Assembly: GCA_047495785.1 (NCBI GenBank)
Contig: JBLDXI010000019.1
Span: 248,001-312,000, forward strand
Reading direction: 5' to 3'
Source: Lepidodermella squamata
Taxonomy: Eukaryota; Gastrotricha
DNA: 64,000 nucleotides
Notes under the pieces: model-generated
The model's input: the letters and a program-made list of their open reading frames with translations, nothing else
Told to the model about the DNA's origin: nothing
Databases searched by the model: none
Position numbers and translations under genes: made by a program
Part shown: positions 31,848 to 42,405 of the stretch, piece after piece
How the letters are laid out: every line of letters starts with the position of its first letter
How positions within the stretch are numbered: the first letter of the stretch is position 1

Positions 31848-32670
31848 TTAAAAATAAAAAACTGAATTACAAATGAAAAGTTGGGTTCGGCGAATTTTCG
31901 GTATTTTCCAGCAAAAAGTGGCATAAAACGTGTGTTGACTTGAAGAGGGGCGATTCTTGAATTCCTACATGTCCTTACTCAATTTTTCTTGAGGATTCCG
32001 ATATTTCAGAATTCTGACCTCTATTAGGAGGCCCCCATCCACCTCAAAACACGGGAGACCCCAAGGTGTCGCCAAAAATGCTTATCGATTTAGGTTGACG
32101 TGAAAGCATTACCTTGATTCCATCAACATTTTTTAATATCTTGCAAGATTCCTCCACCGCAAATGACCCCATTAGATCATGAGAAAATAATGTCAACATT
32201 TATTGCGCGACGAATTATTAATTGAGGCAATAAAAAACTAAATTTGTTAAGCGCGCATTTTTTCAAAATGAGCAATTTTCACCCGGTAACCCGGCAAACC
32301 ATACTTTCCCCCTTTTCACGGTCATATCGTTTAGCGGAGCCAAATTTACAGTAGCGGATCAAATATGCTGTCGTAATGGAACCAAAGGTAATTTTGTAAT
32401 TTTATTGCGTTTTATTGATACCAAAGAAATAACCAGATAAATGATTTCAGGCCGCTAGAAAATTTTTAGAAAATTTGGCTCCGCTACAGCAATCAAGTTC
32501 CGCTCACCGTAATTTTGGAGGAAAACCAAATGAAAAATATTAAGGCGGAATTTTTCAAAAAATATGTTTTTACTATTAAAAATTGGAAAATCGAAATATT
32601 ATGAAGAAGTAGAAGCGCACGCACATTTCTTCACCAATTAGTAGAAAATGTATCACGTTTGCTTAGAAAA
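31848..32670. other. Intergenic between convergent genes
   Basis: Holds one MITE of the AGCGGAACC family (32333-32485, below) and AT-rich filler. No gene seen. Confidence 0.55.
32333..32485. mobile_element. MITE with AGCGGAGCC ends
   Basis: AGCGGAGCCAAATTT at 32333-32347 and its reverse complement at 32471-32485. Related ends occur at 37356 and 42406-42656. 153 bp, no coding capacity. Extra AGCGGA-like words flank it (TAGCGGATC, GTTCCGCTCACC). Confidence 0.6.
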
Positions 32671-32922
32671 TCAAGCCAGCTCTTCGAGACCAGATAAAGA
32701 TGGTAACGAGATCAGGTCGCGCAGCGACGATTCCTTGTTGATAAGCTGGTTGAATTTACGGCAAACGTGGTTGATGTAAATATTGAGCAATCGCCACTGC
32801 CTCGCCGCTTTCGACGAAGAGCCAGCCGCTAATAACTGGTTGTAGCCGCGTCGACGCCCGGCGTTATTATCAGCCGCCGCTTCATCCATCGTCGTTGAAA
32901 ATTCATCATCTTCAGAGTCCAT
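32671..32922 (-). CDS. Small acidic protein, unrecognised
   Basis: 83 residues from the ATG at 32922, single exon. Begins with an acidic stretch (MDSEDDEFSTTMDEAAA), then basic and Ala-rich, then an amphipathic segment RQWRLLNIYINHVCRKFNQL and a Leu/Ser-rich end. No signal peptide or helix through the membrane, so probably cytosolic or nuclear. It lies downstream of the GPCR on the same strand, about 400 nt away. Codon use looks like its neighbours. May be a 3' exon of something larger; I recognise no family. Confidence 0.4.
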   Translation of the reverse strand: MDSEDDEFSTTMDEAAADNNAGRRRGYNQLLAAGSSSKAARQWRLLNIYINHVCRKFNQLINKESSLRDLISLPSLSGLEELA

Positions 32923-33330
32923 TGCGTGTTGAAGTAATAATGTTCTGTAGTATATTACGCGAGACGAAAAAAGACCAGGTAGAATAAATAGCACGCAATG
33001 TAATTTGGGAGTCGAGAGGCACTACTCGGCGTGGTTTTTCCTGCTCGCCAGGGGGCTGGGCTTTGTTTACCTACGAGTGGGTATTTCAGGGACACACAAA
33101 AAGAAGAAGCTGAGCGTGACCTGGTGCGAGCAGCGACGAAGAATAAAAAAAAAGCCAGTAATAATTGTGCGCACACGCGCTGCGCTGTTTATTTATTGCG
33201 GCTCATCTCTGCCTGCCTACCCACGTCATCGCACCGGCGACATACCTCGCGCCATTAATCAGCACGGCGGCAGCAGGTGTCCGCGCATCATCGCACGAGT
33301 CACTATTATTCATAATATTACTATTTCACA

Positions 33331-36197
33331 TTAAATCGCGTAAAGTTGTTCGTGTTTCTTATTAATGCTCATCCGCGCGAGGAAATGGCTTCGTCGAGCG
33401 ACACTCATATTATTGTTATTATCGTCGAAACCAGCAGCGCCGTCAACAGGCGATGTTTTTCGCTTCGCAATCAAACCGGACGTAGTTAGCGCGAAAGATG
33501 AGAATGAGACAAAAATCGCTGCTAAGCTGTATTCCATCATTTGAATGACGGGATTTTTGTCGAACATCACGCTGAGTAGCAGGGCGCAACTTAGGACAGC
33601 GACGAGGTTCATTTCAATCACGGCGTAACGTTTTAGTAGATCAGCCTCCCCACGCTGTATCCTGACTCGATTCAAAACTGCGCAGGTGAATGTAATTAGA
33701 GCCGCTAGAACTTGCGCGAGTCCGAAAAACACGACGAAAGCTTGCCGGTTCGAAGAATAACACGTCAAGAATTTCGCCGTGACGTAGGCGTCCCTGTCTT
33801 GATAATAAACAGGTTTTTGGGTCAAATCGAACCAGACTCCATAGGGCGTGTCCAGACTCATGAATAAAATAACGCAAATTCCATTACCGTATTTTACGAA
33901 TTATTAGGCAGGACCCAATTATAGGGCAGAACCGGAATAAAGGGCAGAGGGTAATGGTCATTTGAAATAATAAAGGGCAGAACCTTATTAATAGGCAGGG
34001 CCTTGTATGAAGTGGCTTACATGAGCGCCTGCTGCGTAAGTGGTTAAAGTTGGATAGGTTGCGATTTTTCGTCAGTAAGTGCACTAATCGTCCTTTATCC
34101 ACCTTAATCTACATGAGTACACACTTCACGCGTGTAGTCACAGGTGGAAGGCAGTAGCTATAGGGGTTATTCGGCGGTTTTAACTGTTGATATAGGTACT
34201 TTTCAGGTGACTGATTAGGTTCGAAAAATTATAGGGCAGAGCCGAATTAAAGGGCAGACCCTAAATACAGGGCAGGACTTGAACCTCGTTTGAAAAAAAT
34301 ACAGGGCAGGGTCTTATAATTCGTAAAATACGGTAATCGCCGTGTAAATTGAGAAGAATTTTTTCGAAAAATCTAGAACTTGTCGCGACTTTTTCTCCCT
34401 TATTATTTGAACATTCGAAGGTCGTCTGGCTGATATTTGAAATTGCCCGCCGTCAATTGAAGTTCTCGCAGACAGATAATGAGTCGCCATTGAATGCCGC
34501 TGGACAGTTGGTTTCAAGATCAGCAAAGCGTGATTGACAATAGCTTCCGTTGTCATACCTCCATTCAACAGAATCATGCCAATTATTGGGAAAAACGTGT
34601 TTAAAACACAAGATGGTACAAGTTTCACGACGAAAAACACCGCACCTAGGCTAATGAGAATGCACCCAGACAAAATCGACGCCCTCGCAATTTTTTCGAA
34701 CCCGGTCGACTGATTGTCCCTAAGCAACAAGACGATCATCGCGATTACTTCGGAAAAGCACAAAAACGACGTGGAAATCACTACAAAAAGCGTAAAGCCA
34801 CGAGGCAATTCGACGAAATCTATCACCGAAGTAGGTGCAGGTATCGGGGGCCACGTGGCGTTGATTGTGTTCCACTTCAGCCTGGAAATTTGCCGTATTC
34901 GATAGCTATCAGGATCGTCGAATCTCATGGTCTGATTTCGTTCGACGATGTGAATCATTTCGAAGTAATTTCTGTCAGATATCCATTGATAAGCAGCTTG
35001 CGGCTCGTTTTCAGCCTCGAGGCGGTCTGAATACCGAAATTTCCCAACCCTGAGCCCAGTAAAATCAGTTTTCGCAGCGGTTTGGTTCAAAACTTTGAAA
35101 ACCTGACTCGAATTAGTCCTGTAATCTAAAAAGGTCAAATTCATTTTTGCCAGCAAGTGAGAAGAAGTATTAAGGACGAGAAGGCCCTGTAGAACCGCAT
35201 CGTGGCACAAATCTCGAATGATAAAATCCGGAACGGTCGATGGTTGCTTGACTATTTTACTGAGCCTATCATCCAATTCGACCTTGTCGTAGCCAAGCGA
35301 TGTCTTCTCGTCTGATTTTGTCGAAAACATAGTAGTGCCGACCCAAAATGTGTACTTGATTTGTTCGAGTAGCATATCCTTATCGCAATTCGCAGGAAGT
35401 TTAGGAAGTTTGCCCAAAGGGTCGAAAATCGCCTGAGGATGGGCGATGAACACGTACTTGAAACCCGTCAATCCCTGTTTCAACGCAACGCAAAAAAATC
35501 GAATAACAGGATCAATTACAGTGAATTCAAGTAGGACAACCCTCAAATCGCTGTTTTTCAACGACATAACGCTGTTGTCGTCTACGTCAACGACTGATTC
35601 AAACCAAGGAACGGCGACTCCATTTTGCATCAACAGATTTTGTGTAGCAACGGCTCCGGTGAAGTCGCGAAAAGCTGACGAGCTGGTTAAAATCGCTACT
35701 TTCGACCATTTTCCAACATTTTTGACAAATCGAAACCGCGAGAAGACGACAACATCGGCTGTTACTCGAATGTGGTAGAGATTCGGGAACATTATTCGAT
35801 TTCCGGATGAAATCGAGGCTGTGCAGCCTGTTCCAAGGTTCAACATATCGATATAGTGAAGAGTTTTCGCCATGGCGAGACAACCGTTTGAAAAATTAGG
35901 TCCGATGATGACTGGCGACATTGGGTTGAAGTTGCGTTGAAACAACATGACTTCTTTCGTTGAAAATACAGCATTGGTACCTTCGTCTCGGTAAACTGGG
36001 ACAATTTCATAGTCGGGCAGTATGTCAGTCCTGGAATTAGCTTCGTCGATGGCGATCTGGCTAACTGCCTGGCAAACCTGGCCATCGCGAGGCTCGTTAC
36101 CAGTGAAATTGATGAGGATCAACAGATGGAGCTTATTTGGCTTGGAGCCAGTGGTTCCGAAGAACACGCAGAGCAGGGTCAAAGTAGTGCGAAGCAT
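33331..36197 (-). pseudogene. GABA-B-like class C GPCR, split by a MITE in helix 4
   Basis: Minus strand from ATG 36197. Signal peptide, then a Venus-flytrap-type ligand-binding domain (about residues 23-450, ending before PRGFTLFV), then TM1 (about 469-492), TM2 (about 503-525, IARASILSGCILISLGAVFF) and TM3 (about 530-558, with the conserved Cys at its start). Helix 4 begins and the frame runs into the MITE 33887-34333, which brings a stop (TAA) after about five codons. Beyond the element the same frame resumes and encodes the rest of helix 4, then LTCYSSNRQ (the extracellular Cys-Ser-Ser of GABA-B receptors), TM5, TM6, TM7 and a tail ending HEQLYAI. Without element and one TA the frame is one run of 806 codons, no introns. 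As assembled it makes a three-helix truncation unless the insert is spliced out. Confidence 0.85.
33887..34333. mobile_element. MITE with TA duplication inserted in GPCR coding sequence
   Basis: Perfect inverted ends: CCGTATTTTACGAATTAT at 33887-33904 and its reverse complement at 34316-34333, each bordered by TA (33885-33886, 34334-34335). 447 bp. Subterminal AGGGCAGA/GGCAGG units are repeated about ten times. TA target duplication points to a Tc1/mariner-type transposase in trans. No coding capacity. Confidence 0.88.
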
Positions 36198-36655
36198 GTT
36201 AATTTTATCAAAAGTGTTTTGAAAATTTTATTAGTAGGAGAATGTTTTTTTAGCTCAATGTCGGAACTGCGTTTTCATTACCGAAAATGATGTACGCTTC
36301 GAGAAAAAATCATTACTCAAAATTAAATTCCAAAAATGAGATCCGACAACTTGATTATAATTACTTGAAAGCCACGACCCTCTCGTGAGATTAAAATTTC
36401 GTCTAGGTTTCATTAATTTATTTCCAGCTCTGTGTCTCACTGTTCTTATTTGAGTGACATTACGTGGCTAATTAAGTGGTGACAGGTATCACTAGGCTCT
36501 GAAGATATGACGATTAAGTTGTTTTCGAAAAATTGAGTGAACACGTGCAAAAAATTAGGCACGCGACTATGGGTGAACAATTCATGAATAAGACTGGAAA
36601 AAATCGGAAATAATTTTTTTTTGTAATTTTGAGTCGTTCAGTTTTGCTTCGAAAA
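36198..36655. promoter_or_regulatory. Divergent promoter region between GPCR and dispanin-like gene
   Basis: 458 nt between two start codons pointing away from each other. AT-rich, no clear TATA box. Likely holds both promoters; inferred from layout only. Confidence 0.4.
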
Positions 36656-37222
36656 ATGATCCGAGGAGCTCAGTTTTTTGGCTACCGAATTTTGCCGCAT
36701 TCAGTATCTGCGGATAACCTGAATGAGAAGCGCGATTCAAGAGATTTATTCAACGACCATACCGTCCCGGTTGATGATTTATTCGTCATTGAACAACAAC
36801 CGCCAACTGTTTTGTACGTAGTCGCCCAAAATAAGCCATCGGATGACGACGAAGTTCGAGTCTACAACCCGTCTATCGAGCGTCATCGTATCGCTGCGAT
36901 CATCCTGTCAATGCTGTCCTATCTATGCGGAGCTTGGATTTGTTCGATCCCTGCCTTAGTTCTGGCTCTACTGCCAAGCTGTGCTAACCGACCCCAGTCG
37001 CGGCAAGCTCGGCCTTACTATGTTGCTTCGATCATTCTGGCTTTGATTGCAATTGTCGTCGGCGGTGTTGTGGTTATTACGACTTCGGTTTGGTACTATC
37101 AGTGTCTGTTCAAGCCGATTTCAAATTCTTCGATGAGCCATCACTTCGTTCATCATAATCGAAACTCCAGCTATTTCTCCGAACAGCTGAATTCAACCAA
37201 TTCGGGAAATTCAACGATTTGA
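36656..37222 (+). CDS. Dispanin-like two-helix membrane protein
   Basis: 188 residues from the ATG at 36656 (upstream in-frame codons are not ATG). Acidic cytoplasmic N-terminus with DDDEVRVYNPSIERHRIAAI, helix 1 ILSMLSYLCGAWICSIPALV, loop PSCANRPQSRQARPYY, helix 2 ASIILALIAIVVGGVVVITT, then a His/Asn/Ser-rich tail with several N-x-S/T sites (NSS, NRNSS, NSTNSGNSTI), which would face outside if helix 2 crosses outward as in IFITM3. AATAAA at 37291. One of the best matches to the local family consensus. Confidence 0.75.
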   Translation: MIRGAQFFGYRILPHSVSADNLNEKRDSRDLFNDHTVPVDDLFVIEQQPPTVLYVVAQNKPSDDDEVRVYNPSIERHRIAAIILSMLSYLCGAWICSIPALVLALLPSCANRPQSRQARPYYVASIILALIAIVVGGVVVITTSVWYYQCLFKPISNSSMSHHFVHHNRNSSYFSEQLNSTNSGNSTI

Positions 37223-37965
37223 TCGGTTCGAACAAAATATCGCAGAATGAAAGACGAATCAAATTAGCATGAATCTATGAGGAGAAATGAAATAAATTAT
37301 CTGTTGAATAGAAATTGGAGCCCTTTCTTCTTCATTTTTTACCGGTCTAACTTTTAGCGGAACCTAATTTTGTAAGTTCCAATGAGCCTGAAACCATTTT
37401 TCTAAAATTTCAAGGATGTCATCATTGATCGGCATAATTTGAAATAAATCATCTTTGAATTCAGAGTAAAATTCTGTATAAGACGCAATTTTTGCTATGG
37501 AATTCATACATTGCCGTGATTTCGTCGAAAAATTCGAAAAAAGACATTTGGCCTATCTAAAATTTGTTTCATGATTTTTACCAGCAATTTTCTATCTTTC
37601 AGATCAAGACTCTTTGCAGTGATTTGTAGCTAAATTTTTACGATTTTTCTGAACTTCGGCAGAAATTATTATTGGAATTTTTACTGAGCACATTTTCACT
37701 GCAATGATTCATCAGTCCTTGCTATCATGCCTTGTTTTTCTATACACGTCGCAAGTTATGTATTCAAGCAAAAAGGTGAACACGAACACGCATGAGTACA
37801 CGGTAATAGCAAATGTCTCTGGGCATTAGCATTATAGAAAAATAACGCTACATTGTCGAGTTTGAATCGTTGGCGTATACTTTTTCCATCCTACTCGTTT
37901 TTCTTTTAACACAAGAAAATAGGAAACAATCGCTCTCAGTCGAGTTTGATATCAAAAATTCAACA
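37223..37965. other. Intergenic with one AGCGGAACC repeat end
   Basis: AGCGGAACCTAATTT at 37356-37370 matches the end of the MITE family at 32333 and 42406; the opposite end was not found, so the copy may be broken. Otherwise AT-rich with no gene. Confidence 0.5.
37291..37296 (+). terminator. Polyadenylation signal AATAAA
   Basis: 68 nt after the stop at 37222. Confidence 0.6.
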
Positions 37966-38364
37966 ATGGCCGACCAGTTTTCCTACAGTCAAATGCGGAT
38001 AGATTCGGAATCAAGGCAGCACACAACCGTAGGAATGGCCTTGATTGAAACGCCCGCTTTTGACAAGCAGACAAACTGCAACCGGATCGCAGCCATCGCT
38101 TCTTCCACCATCTCTTTCATCTCGACCCTGGTCTTATGGCCGCCAGCGCTATTCTGCACCTTGCCGGCTTTTATTCTAGCCATGGTCCCGCACTGCTCCC
38201 GAGTCACAAGAGCTCGGGTTGTTCGGCCGATTTACATAACTTCAATAGTTTTAGCCTCTGTTGGTCTCGCTTTTTTCGTGATTTGTTACGCGATTATCGG
38301 AGGCTCTTATTTCGCCTTCGTAGCCGCTTTAAATCGTCAAAATAATACAATGTCAAGCCCGTGA
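37966..38364 (+). CDS. Dispanin-like two-helix membrane protein
   Basis: 132 residues from the ATG at 37966 (MADQFSYSQM). An upstream in-frame stretch (hydrophobic, SILLVFLL) has no ATG and is treated as 5' sequence. Helix 1 is unusual: STISFISTLVLWPPALFCTL replaces the common C-G-x-W-x-C-S-I-P with a Trp-Pro-Pro. Loop VPHCSRVTRARVVRPIYI, then helix 2 TSIVLASVGLAFFVICYAII. It ends only 69 nt before the next family member, which has the same VVRPIYI/LVRPIYI loop, so the two are tandem duplicates and may share a transcript. Confidence 0.7.
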   Translation: MADQFSYSQMRIDSESRQHTTVGMALIETPAFDKQTNCNRIAAIASSTISFISTLVLWPPALFCTLPAFILAMVPHCSRVTRARVVRPIYITSIVLASVGLAFFVICYAIIGGSYFAFVAALNRQNNTMSSP

Positions 38365-38409
38365 TAAAAATATTTTAAGGTGGATTTTTCATGATTTATT
38401 TTTTATTTT

Positions 38410-38411
38410 AG
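38410..38411 (+). promoter_or_regulatory. Acceptor-like AG in a 68-nt gene gap
   Basis: TTTTTTATTTTAG ends 22 nt before the ATG at 38433. Fits a trans-splice acceptor; inferred. Confidence 0.45.
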
Positions 38412-38432
38412 TTTATTGAGTTCTTGAGAATA

Positions 38433-38855
38433 ATGGACTACAAGATTTTGGATGAAAGCGGCGAGAAGTCTAACACCAGCCAGACGATGGCTCCGGCCGT
38501 GGTTTACATCCACACCGATCCGCCCGCTGACAAATCGACAAACAACCACCGAATTGCCGCATTGGTTCTCTCGATTACGTCATGCTTTTGCGGATCGTGG
38601 CTGTGCTCGATTCCAGCCCTGATTTTATCGCTGGTTCCGCATTGCGCCGGGTCACGAGTGTCGCGAATCCGACTTGTCCGCCCGATCTACATTGCCTCCA
38701 TTGTCTTCGCTTCGATCGCGATCGTCGTCGCTGTTGCTTGTTTGATTTATCTTGGCGTCAATTATGACAAATATCAGGCTCTTTTGAAGCGCATCTCGTC
38801 GAGAAATGGCGATGACTGCTTCTACAACGCGAGTGGCGAAAAGATTTGCTTTTAA
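38433..38855 (+). CDS. Dispanin-like two-helix membrane protein
   Basis: 140 residues from the ATG at 38433. N-terminus with PPADKS, then NNHRIAAL, helix 1 SITSCFCGSWLCSIPALILS, loop VPHCAGSRVSRIRLVRPIYI, helix 2 ASIVFASIAIVVAVACLIYL, tail with a Lys-rich stretch ending CFYNASGEKICF. The tail is shared with the gene at 16987, 21 kb away, which ties both ends of the array together. Cys pairs beside helix 1 are candidate lipidation sites. Probably acts in plasma or endosomal membranes if IFITM-like; inference. Confidence 0.75.
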   Translation: MDYKILDESGEKSNTSQTMAPAVVYIHTDPPADKSTNNHRIAALVLSITSCFCGSWLCSIPALILSLVPHCAGSRVSRIRLVRPIYIASIVFASIAIVVAVACLIYLGVNYDKYQALLKRISSRNGDDCFYNASGEKICF

Positions 38856-39399
38856 AGCTGGAAGGAATTTTCCATTTTTTTTTCTTTTAAACATCGAGAT
38901 TGTGATGATCTGTGATGAATCACAGTGATGATTATTTTATCCAAGATTTTATCTATTCTTTGCGAATAAATTTCGGTGTTGGTAGCGAGTTGCTTCAAAA
39001 ATAGCCATTTCGTAAGCCATATCAGTGACCTAGATACAATATTCAAGTGCTACTAGGTCGAATGCGAATGAATCGCGTGACCTCGAAATGGCACACCAGC
39101 GGTCAACCCACTAATTGGCTCGTTGCCAAAAGTACTGAGGATGCACAACGAAACTCAAGAATAGACGTAAAAAATATTACGAGTTGCTGATTTATCTTCA
39201 TAAAAGCGTAGAAAAAACCACTGTCATTCATGCTCAGTAGCTCTGTATTTGTTCTACACAACAAAAAATCGTAATGTTTTATGCGTGTGTTAGTGCCTTC
39301 ATAAAAGTACCTTGGCCTTAGCTTGAGGCGGTGTGGGAGATTATTTGTTGAAGCTGTAATCTTTAATATTCTCTAGCCAACATTTTTCGAGGAAACTAA
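38856..39399. other. Intergenic, nothing recognised
   Basis: AT-rich; no gene, no clear repeat. Confidence 0.5.
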
Positions 39400-39888
39400 A
39401 TGGATAAAAGCGATTTATCCAGCATCGGAAGCCGCCGGCCGAGTGATATTCTCATGGAAGATATCGCGAATTTTCGAGCTCCGATCGCCGAAGTCGAAGA
39501 GGATGAAAATGGGAATGCCATAATTCTCGGCTCGTCTGTAATTCTTGTAGTTCCCGAAAATCACAAGCACTCAACGCCGCTCAGTGCCAACTTCATCTCG
39601 AAATCTATAGGCTTCGAAAACGCGACGATTTTCGATGACGATCTGCCGTTTCCGGTCGCGAAAGAACGGGCGCGGAAAGTTCGGCGCACCTTTGTGGTCT
39701 GTTTGTGGTTCTTATCAGCGTTATGCCTCGGCCTCTCTGCCGGTGGGTCGATTCTCGGCCTGCAACCTACTCGAAAGCCAAATTCGGCGCAGAATTCACC
39801 GACGCCATCAATGCCAGTCTTTCTATCAGTTGTTTCTTTCCTGACTATGTCTACCGCAGTTATTTACGAGTTTACCTCGAAATATTGA
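39400..39888 (+). CDS. Two-helix membrane protein, possibly a diverged dispanin-like member
   Basis: 162 residues from ATG 39400. Long acidic N-terminus (SRRPSDILMEDI, EVEEDENGN), then basic KERARKVRR directly before helix 1 VVCLWFLSALCLGLSAGGSI, a Pro/Ser/Asn-rich loop, helix 2 PVFLSVVSFLTMSTAVIYEF, and a very short end TSKY. Same order and size as the dispanin-like genes on both sides but without the SIPAL and RP-YI motifs. AATAAA at 39897. Confidence 0.6.
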   Translation: MDKSDLSSIGSRRPSDILMEDIANFRAPIAEVEEDENGNAIILGSSVILVVPENHKHSTPLSANFISKSIGFENATIFDDDLPFPVAKERARKVRRTFVVCLWFLSALCLGLSAGGSILGLQPTRKPNSAQNSPTPSMPVFLSVVSFLTMSTAVIYEFTSKY

Positions 39889-40460
39889 TAAAATAGAATA
39901 AATATTGTTCAAAGAAATTAAAATACTCAAATTTGATGAATAACGAATTTTTGTTGTTGGGTGAGCCGGATCTTCAAATTTATTTTTGACGAAACCTTCC
40001 TTCTCAAGGATTAAAAATCACGGACCAATGAGGAGAAAATTATTTCTAATTTGTTTGCGAATGACGGCGATTTTACGAAATTTACCTGATTAATCGTAAA
40101 ATTTCTAAATATGTTCAAAATTTGCTTGAAAAACAGAATTATGCATGGTTGGAATTCTAGAATTTTTTGAATTTTTACTTACGAAAAACTCACCTGCAAA
40201 ACCAAAATTTCCAAGCTTACTATGTCCATGAATAAGGGTAAGGGTGAGGGTTTAATTTATCCTTAGATTGAGTTAGATTGATAATTATTTAGATAACAAT
40301 AGTGTCTAGTCACTGTCTTGGCTTCGGTGACTTCGATTGTGATTCATCTCCCCATCAAACTAAAAAAATTCTGGCACGCGCTTCAACAGTTTGGCTCAAC
40401 ATCAATTTTGGCTATTTCCATTTTTTAGCTTTTTATCTCTCATTTAATTTCAACCAAGCA
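39889..40460. other. Intergenic, nothing recognised
   Basis: An in-frame extension of the following ORF back to 40302 lacks an ATG start and is not counted as coding. Confidence 0.5.
39897..39902 (+). terminator. Polyadenylation signal AATAAA
   Basis: 8 nt after the stop at 39888. Confidence 0.6.
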
Positions 40461-41006
40461 ATGGCTACGAATGGACTACCGCCGCCATATGAACTTGTTG
40501 TCAAATATCTGGCGAAACCCGGAAAACTGCCCGACTGTGAACAAGCCGGTGCGTCCAACACAGCATTTTCAAGCAACGACACCTGGGTTATAACGCCACC
40601 GGAAGAGCCGCAAGCTGAAATTTCTCAGCAACGGCAACAACCATGGAGAAATAGTAATTCCTCCATTGCAACTATTCCTCCATGGCAACAACAATCAGCA
40701 AATTCGAGGACAGTTCTCATTAATACTAGCGCAGTCATTTCATCCCTTCCGGCGGCAATCGCGAATGACTACCCGGAGACTAAACTCAACACATTTGCGA
40801 GGTATCTGTGCCGCTTTTTCGCCATCGTCTGGTTCTTCCGCAGTCATGATTTACTGTGCTCTGCCGCCTTAATCCTCGCCTGGTTGCCTTACTGTTGCCG
40901 TAAACGAGCGCCGACTCTGAATTATCGCGCTGTGCCATTCTACATCGCTGCTAATCTTCTCATTTGCGTGGAGTTCGCTATTTTTATGACGATAAAATTC
41001 TCATAA
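40461..41006 (+). CDS. Pro/Gln-rich protein with diverged dispanin-like C-terminus
   Basis: 181 residues from the ATG at 40461. It opens with a PPPYE motif (PPxY, the WW-domain ligand used to bind Nedd4-type ubiquitin ligases), then a Gln/Ser/Asn-rich region with two PPW/PW repeats. The C-terminal third has a first hydrophobic stretch (LCRFFAIVWFF, LLCSAALILAWLPYCC), a basic loop KRAPTLNYRAVPFYI that parallels the family's RP-YI loop, and helix 2 AANLLICVEFAIFMTIKF. IFITM3 uses a similar PPxY for Nedd4 binding; the parallel here is inference. AATAAA at 41071. Confidence 0.6.
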   Translation: MATNGLPPPYELVVKYLAKPGKLPDCEQAGASNTAFSSNDTWVITPPEEPQAEISQQRQQPWRNSNSSIATIPPWQQQSANSRTVLINTSAVISSLPAAIANDYPETKLNTFARYLCRFFAIVWFFRSHDLLCSAALILAWLPYCCRKRAPTLNYRAVPFYIAANLLICVEFAIFMTIKFS

Positions 41007-41595
41007 ATACATCGACTGGAACTTTGAAGATTTGATTATTTGATCAATTTGATGTTTATTCAGTTACTGAAATAAAGCTTATTTGAATTACCATAATAAA
41101 AATTAAAACAAAACGCCGCCTTCTTGGAAATCATAATCATAATACAGCTCGTCGCTGGAAGAAAATAGCAGCCTTAAATCAATAAAAGCTTCCACGAGAA
41201 GTTGCACCATGCAGATAAAAAATTGCAGACGTCATCACGCTTTTCTTCGCACATCGTGCCCGACAGCAAAATTGATTACAACCCGCAACTGCTAGTCTTC
41301 GCTCAACTATAAATTGATTTAGGTTCTTCGAATAATGGCTGGAAATTCACAAAAATAACTTACTCATATTTAATCCTGCTCAGGTAACATGATTTTGCTG
41401 GTTATTTGAGAAATGTGGCGATTTGTGGGAGCTATGAGCTATGATTCATCGCTCATTTTAAAGATGACCAAAAGCAGCTAAAATTTCTCGAAAAATTCTT
41501 AAAAATCGTTGACTTTGGGTTTATTAATAGCCATCAATTCAAAGTCCTTCACCTGATCATGAACTCAAAGCATTTATCCAGAATTTTAAATTTAA
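41007..41595. other. Intergenic; upstream part shared with the copy at 44.3 kb
   Basis: Parts of about 41430-41570 resemble about 43845-44165 (GCTATGATTCA, CGAAAAAT...CGTTGAC, GAACTCAAAGCA), consistent with duplication of the following small gene together with its upstream DNA. Confidence 0.45.
41071..41076 (+). terminator. Polyadenylation signal AATAAA
   Basis: 64 nt after the stop at 41006. Confidence 0.55.
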
Positions 41596-42074
41596 ATGCA
41601 TAAATGCAAATCGCCGGACAGCCTTATTGAAGGTCTGGTCGAAAATTATGCTCTCGACGAGACAGCATACCTGCATTCAATTCTGGTAAAGCGTCCTCCC
41701 AATCGGTTGGGCATAGGTAGGTAATTTCACCATCACCAAAAAATTAATCACCGTTTCTTTCTATAGTGGCCATCTGCCTATCGATGAGCGCTCTGACCGC
41801 AAGCTATGTAATTTTTGTTTTGAATATGAATTTACAAACTGCCAAGCTGAAGTTCGAGGCCCCGATTTATTTGGAGATTATGCACATAATAATGGTTGGC
41901 AGCTTGATTGTGTCTGGGTTGGCCTTCATCACGGCGCTGATAGCTTACTGGAATTGTTGCTGGAAATCCACGGCCGCGACTGCTGGGCAGTCAAAACTCG
42001 CCAGTTGGACGTCGATACTATTTTCAGCCATTGGATTTGCTCTTGTTTTTTCTTATATCTTTTTCATCCGCTGA
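41596..42074 (+). CDS. Small three-helix membrane protein, family M copy 1
   Basis: Exons 41596-41716 and 41767-42074, 142 residues; 50-nt phase-1 intron. Exon 1 is a 40-residue cytoplasmic stretch. Exon 2 opens with helix 1 VAICLSMSALTASYVIFVLN, a short loop KLKFEAPIYLE, helix 2 IIMVGSLIVSGLAFITALIA, a Cys-Cys-Trp and Thr/Ala loop, then W and helix 3 SILFSAIGFALVFSYIFFI. The exon layout is repeated in copies at 44270 and 45056 and in a broken copy at 42661. No known family recognised; claudin-like length but without its motifs. Confidence 0.7.
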
Positions 42075-42405
42075 GCGGATATTTGTGGAGACGCCATCTT
42101 ATTCGGAAAATGAGATGTTTCAGTTTGCGCGAAGTTGGGATGAAGATGGCCATGAAATTGTCGATTGGTGAATAATAAATGAATTCCTTTTAAGACCCGA
42201 GTTTTTAATGTGAACTGTCTATATTAGTGCGGCGCAGCGGGTTGCGAATTTCACGCTGAATTTTTATCAGTCTGATCCATAGTCTGATCGTTTACACATA
42301 GTAACCGATGCCGACTCCGGCAATTTTCCGAAGTGAGAAACCAAATGAAGTCGGGGCAAACTATTCTGCATGGGTCCTCCTGTTACCGGAACCAAATTTA
42401 AGGTG

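Noticed and set aside
33883-34337. MITE in the GPCR read as a normal intron
   Set aside because: The GT in the left end has no acceptor that restores the helix 4 frame; the AG near 33861 gives the wrong phase. TA duplication and inverted ends explain it better.
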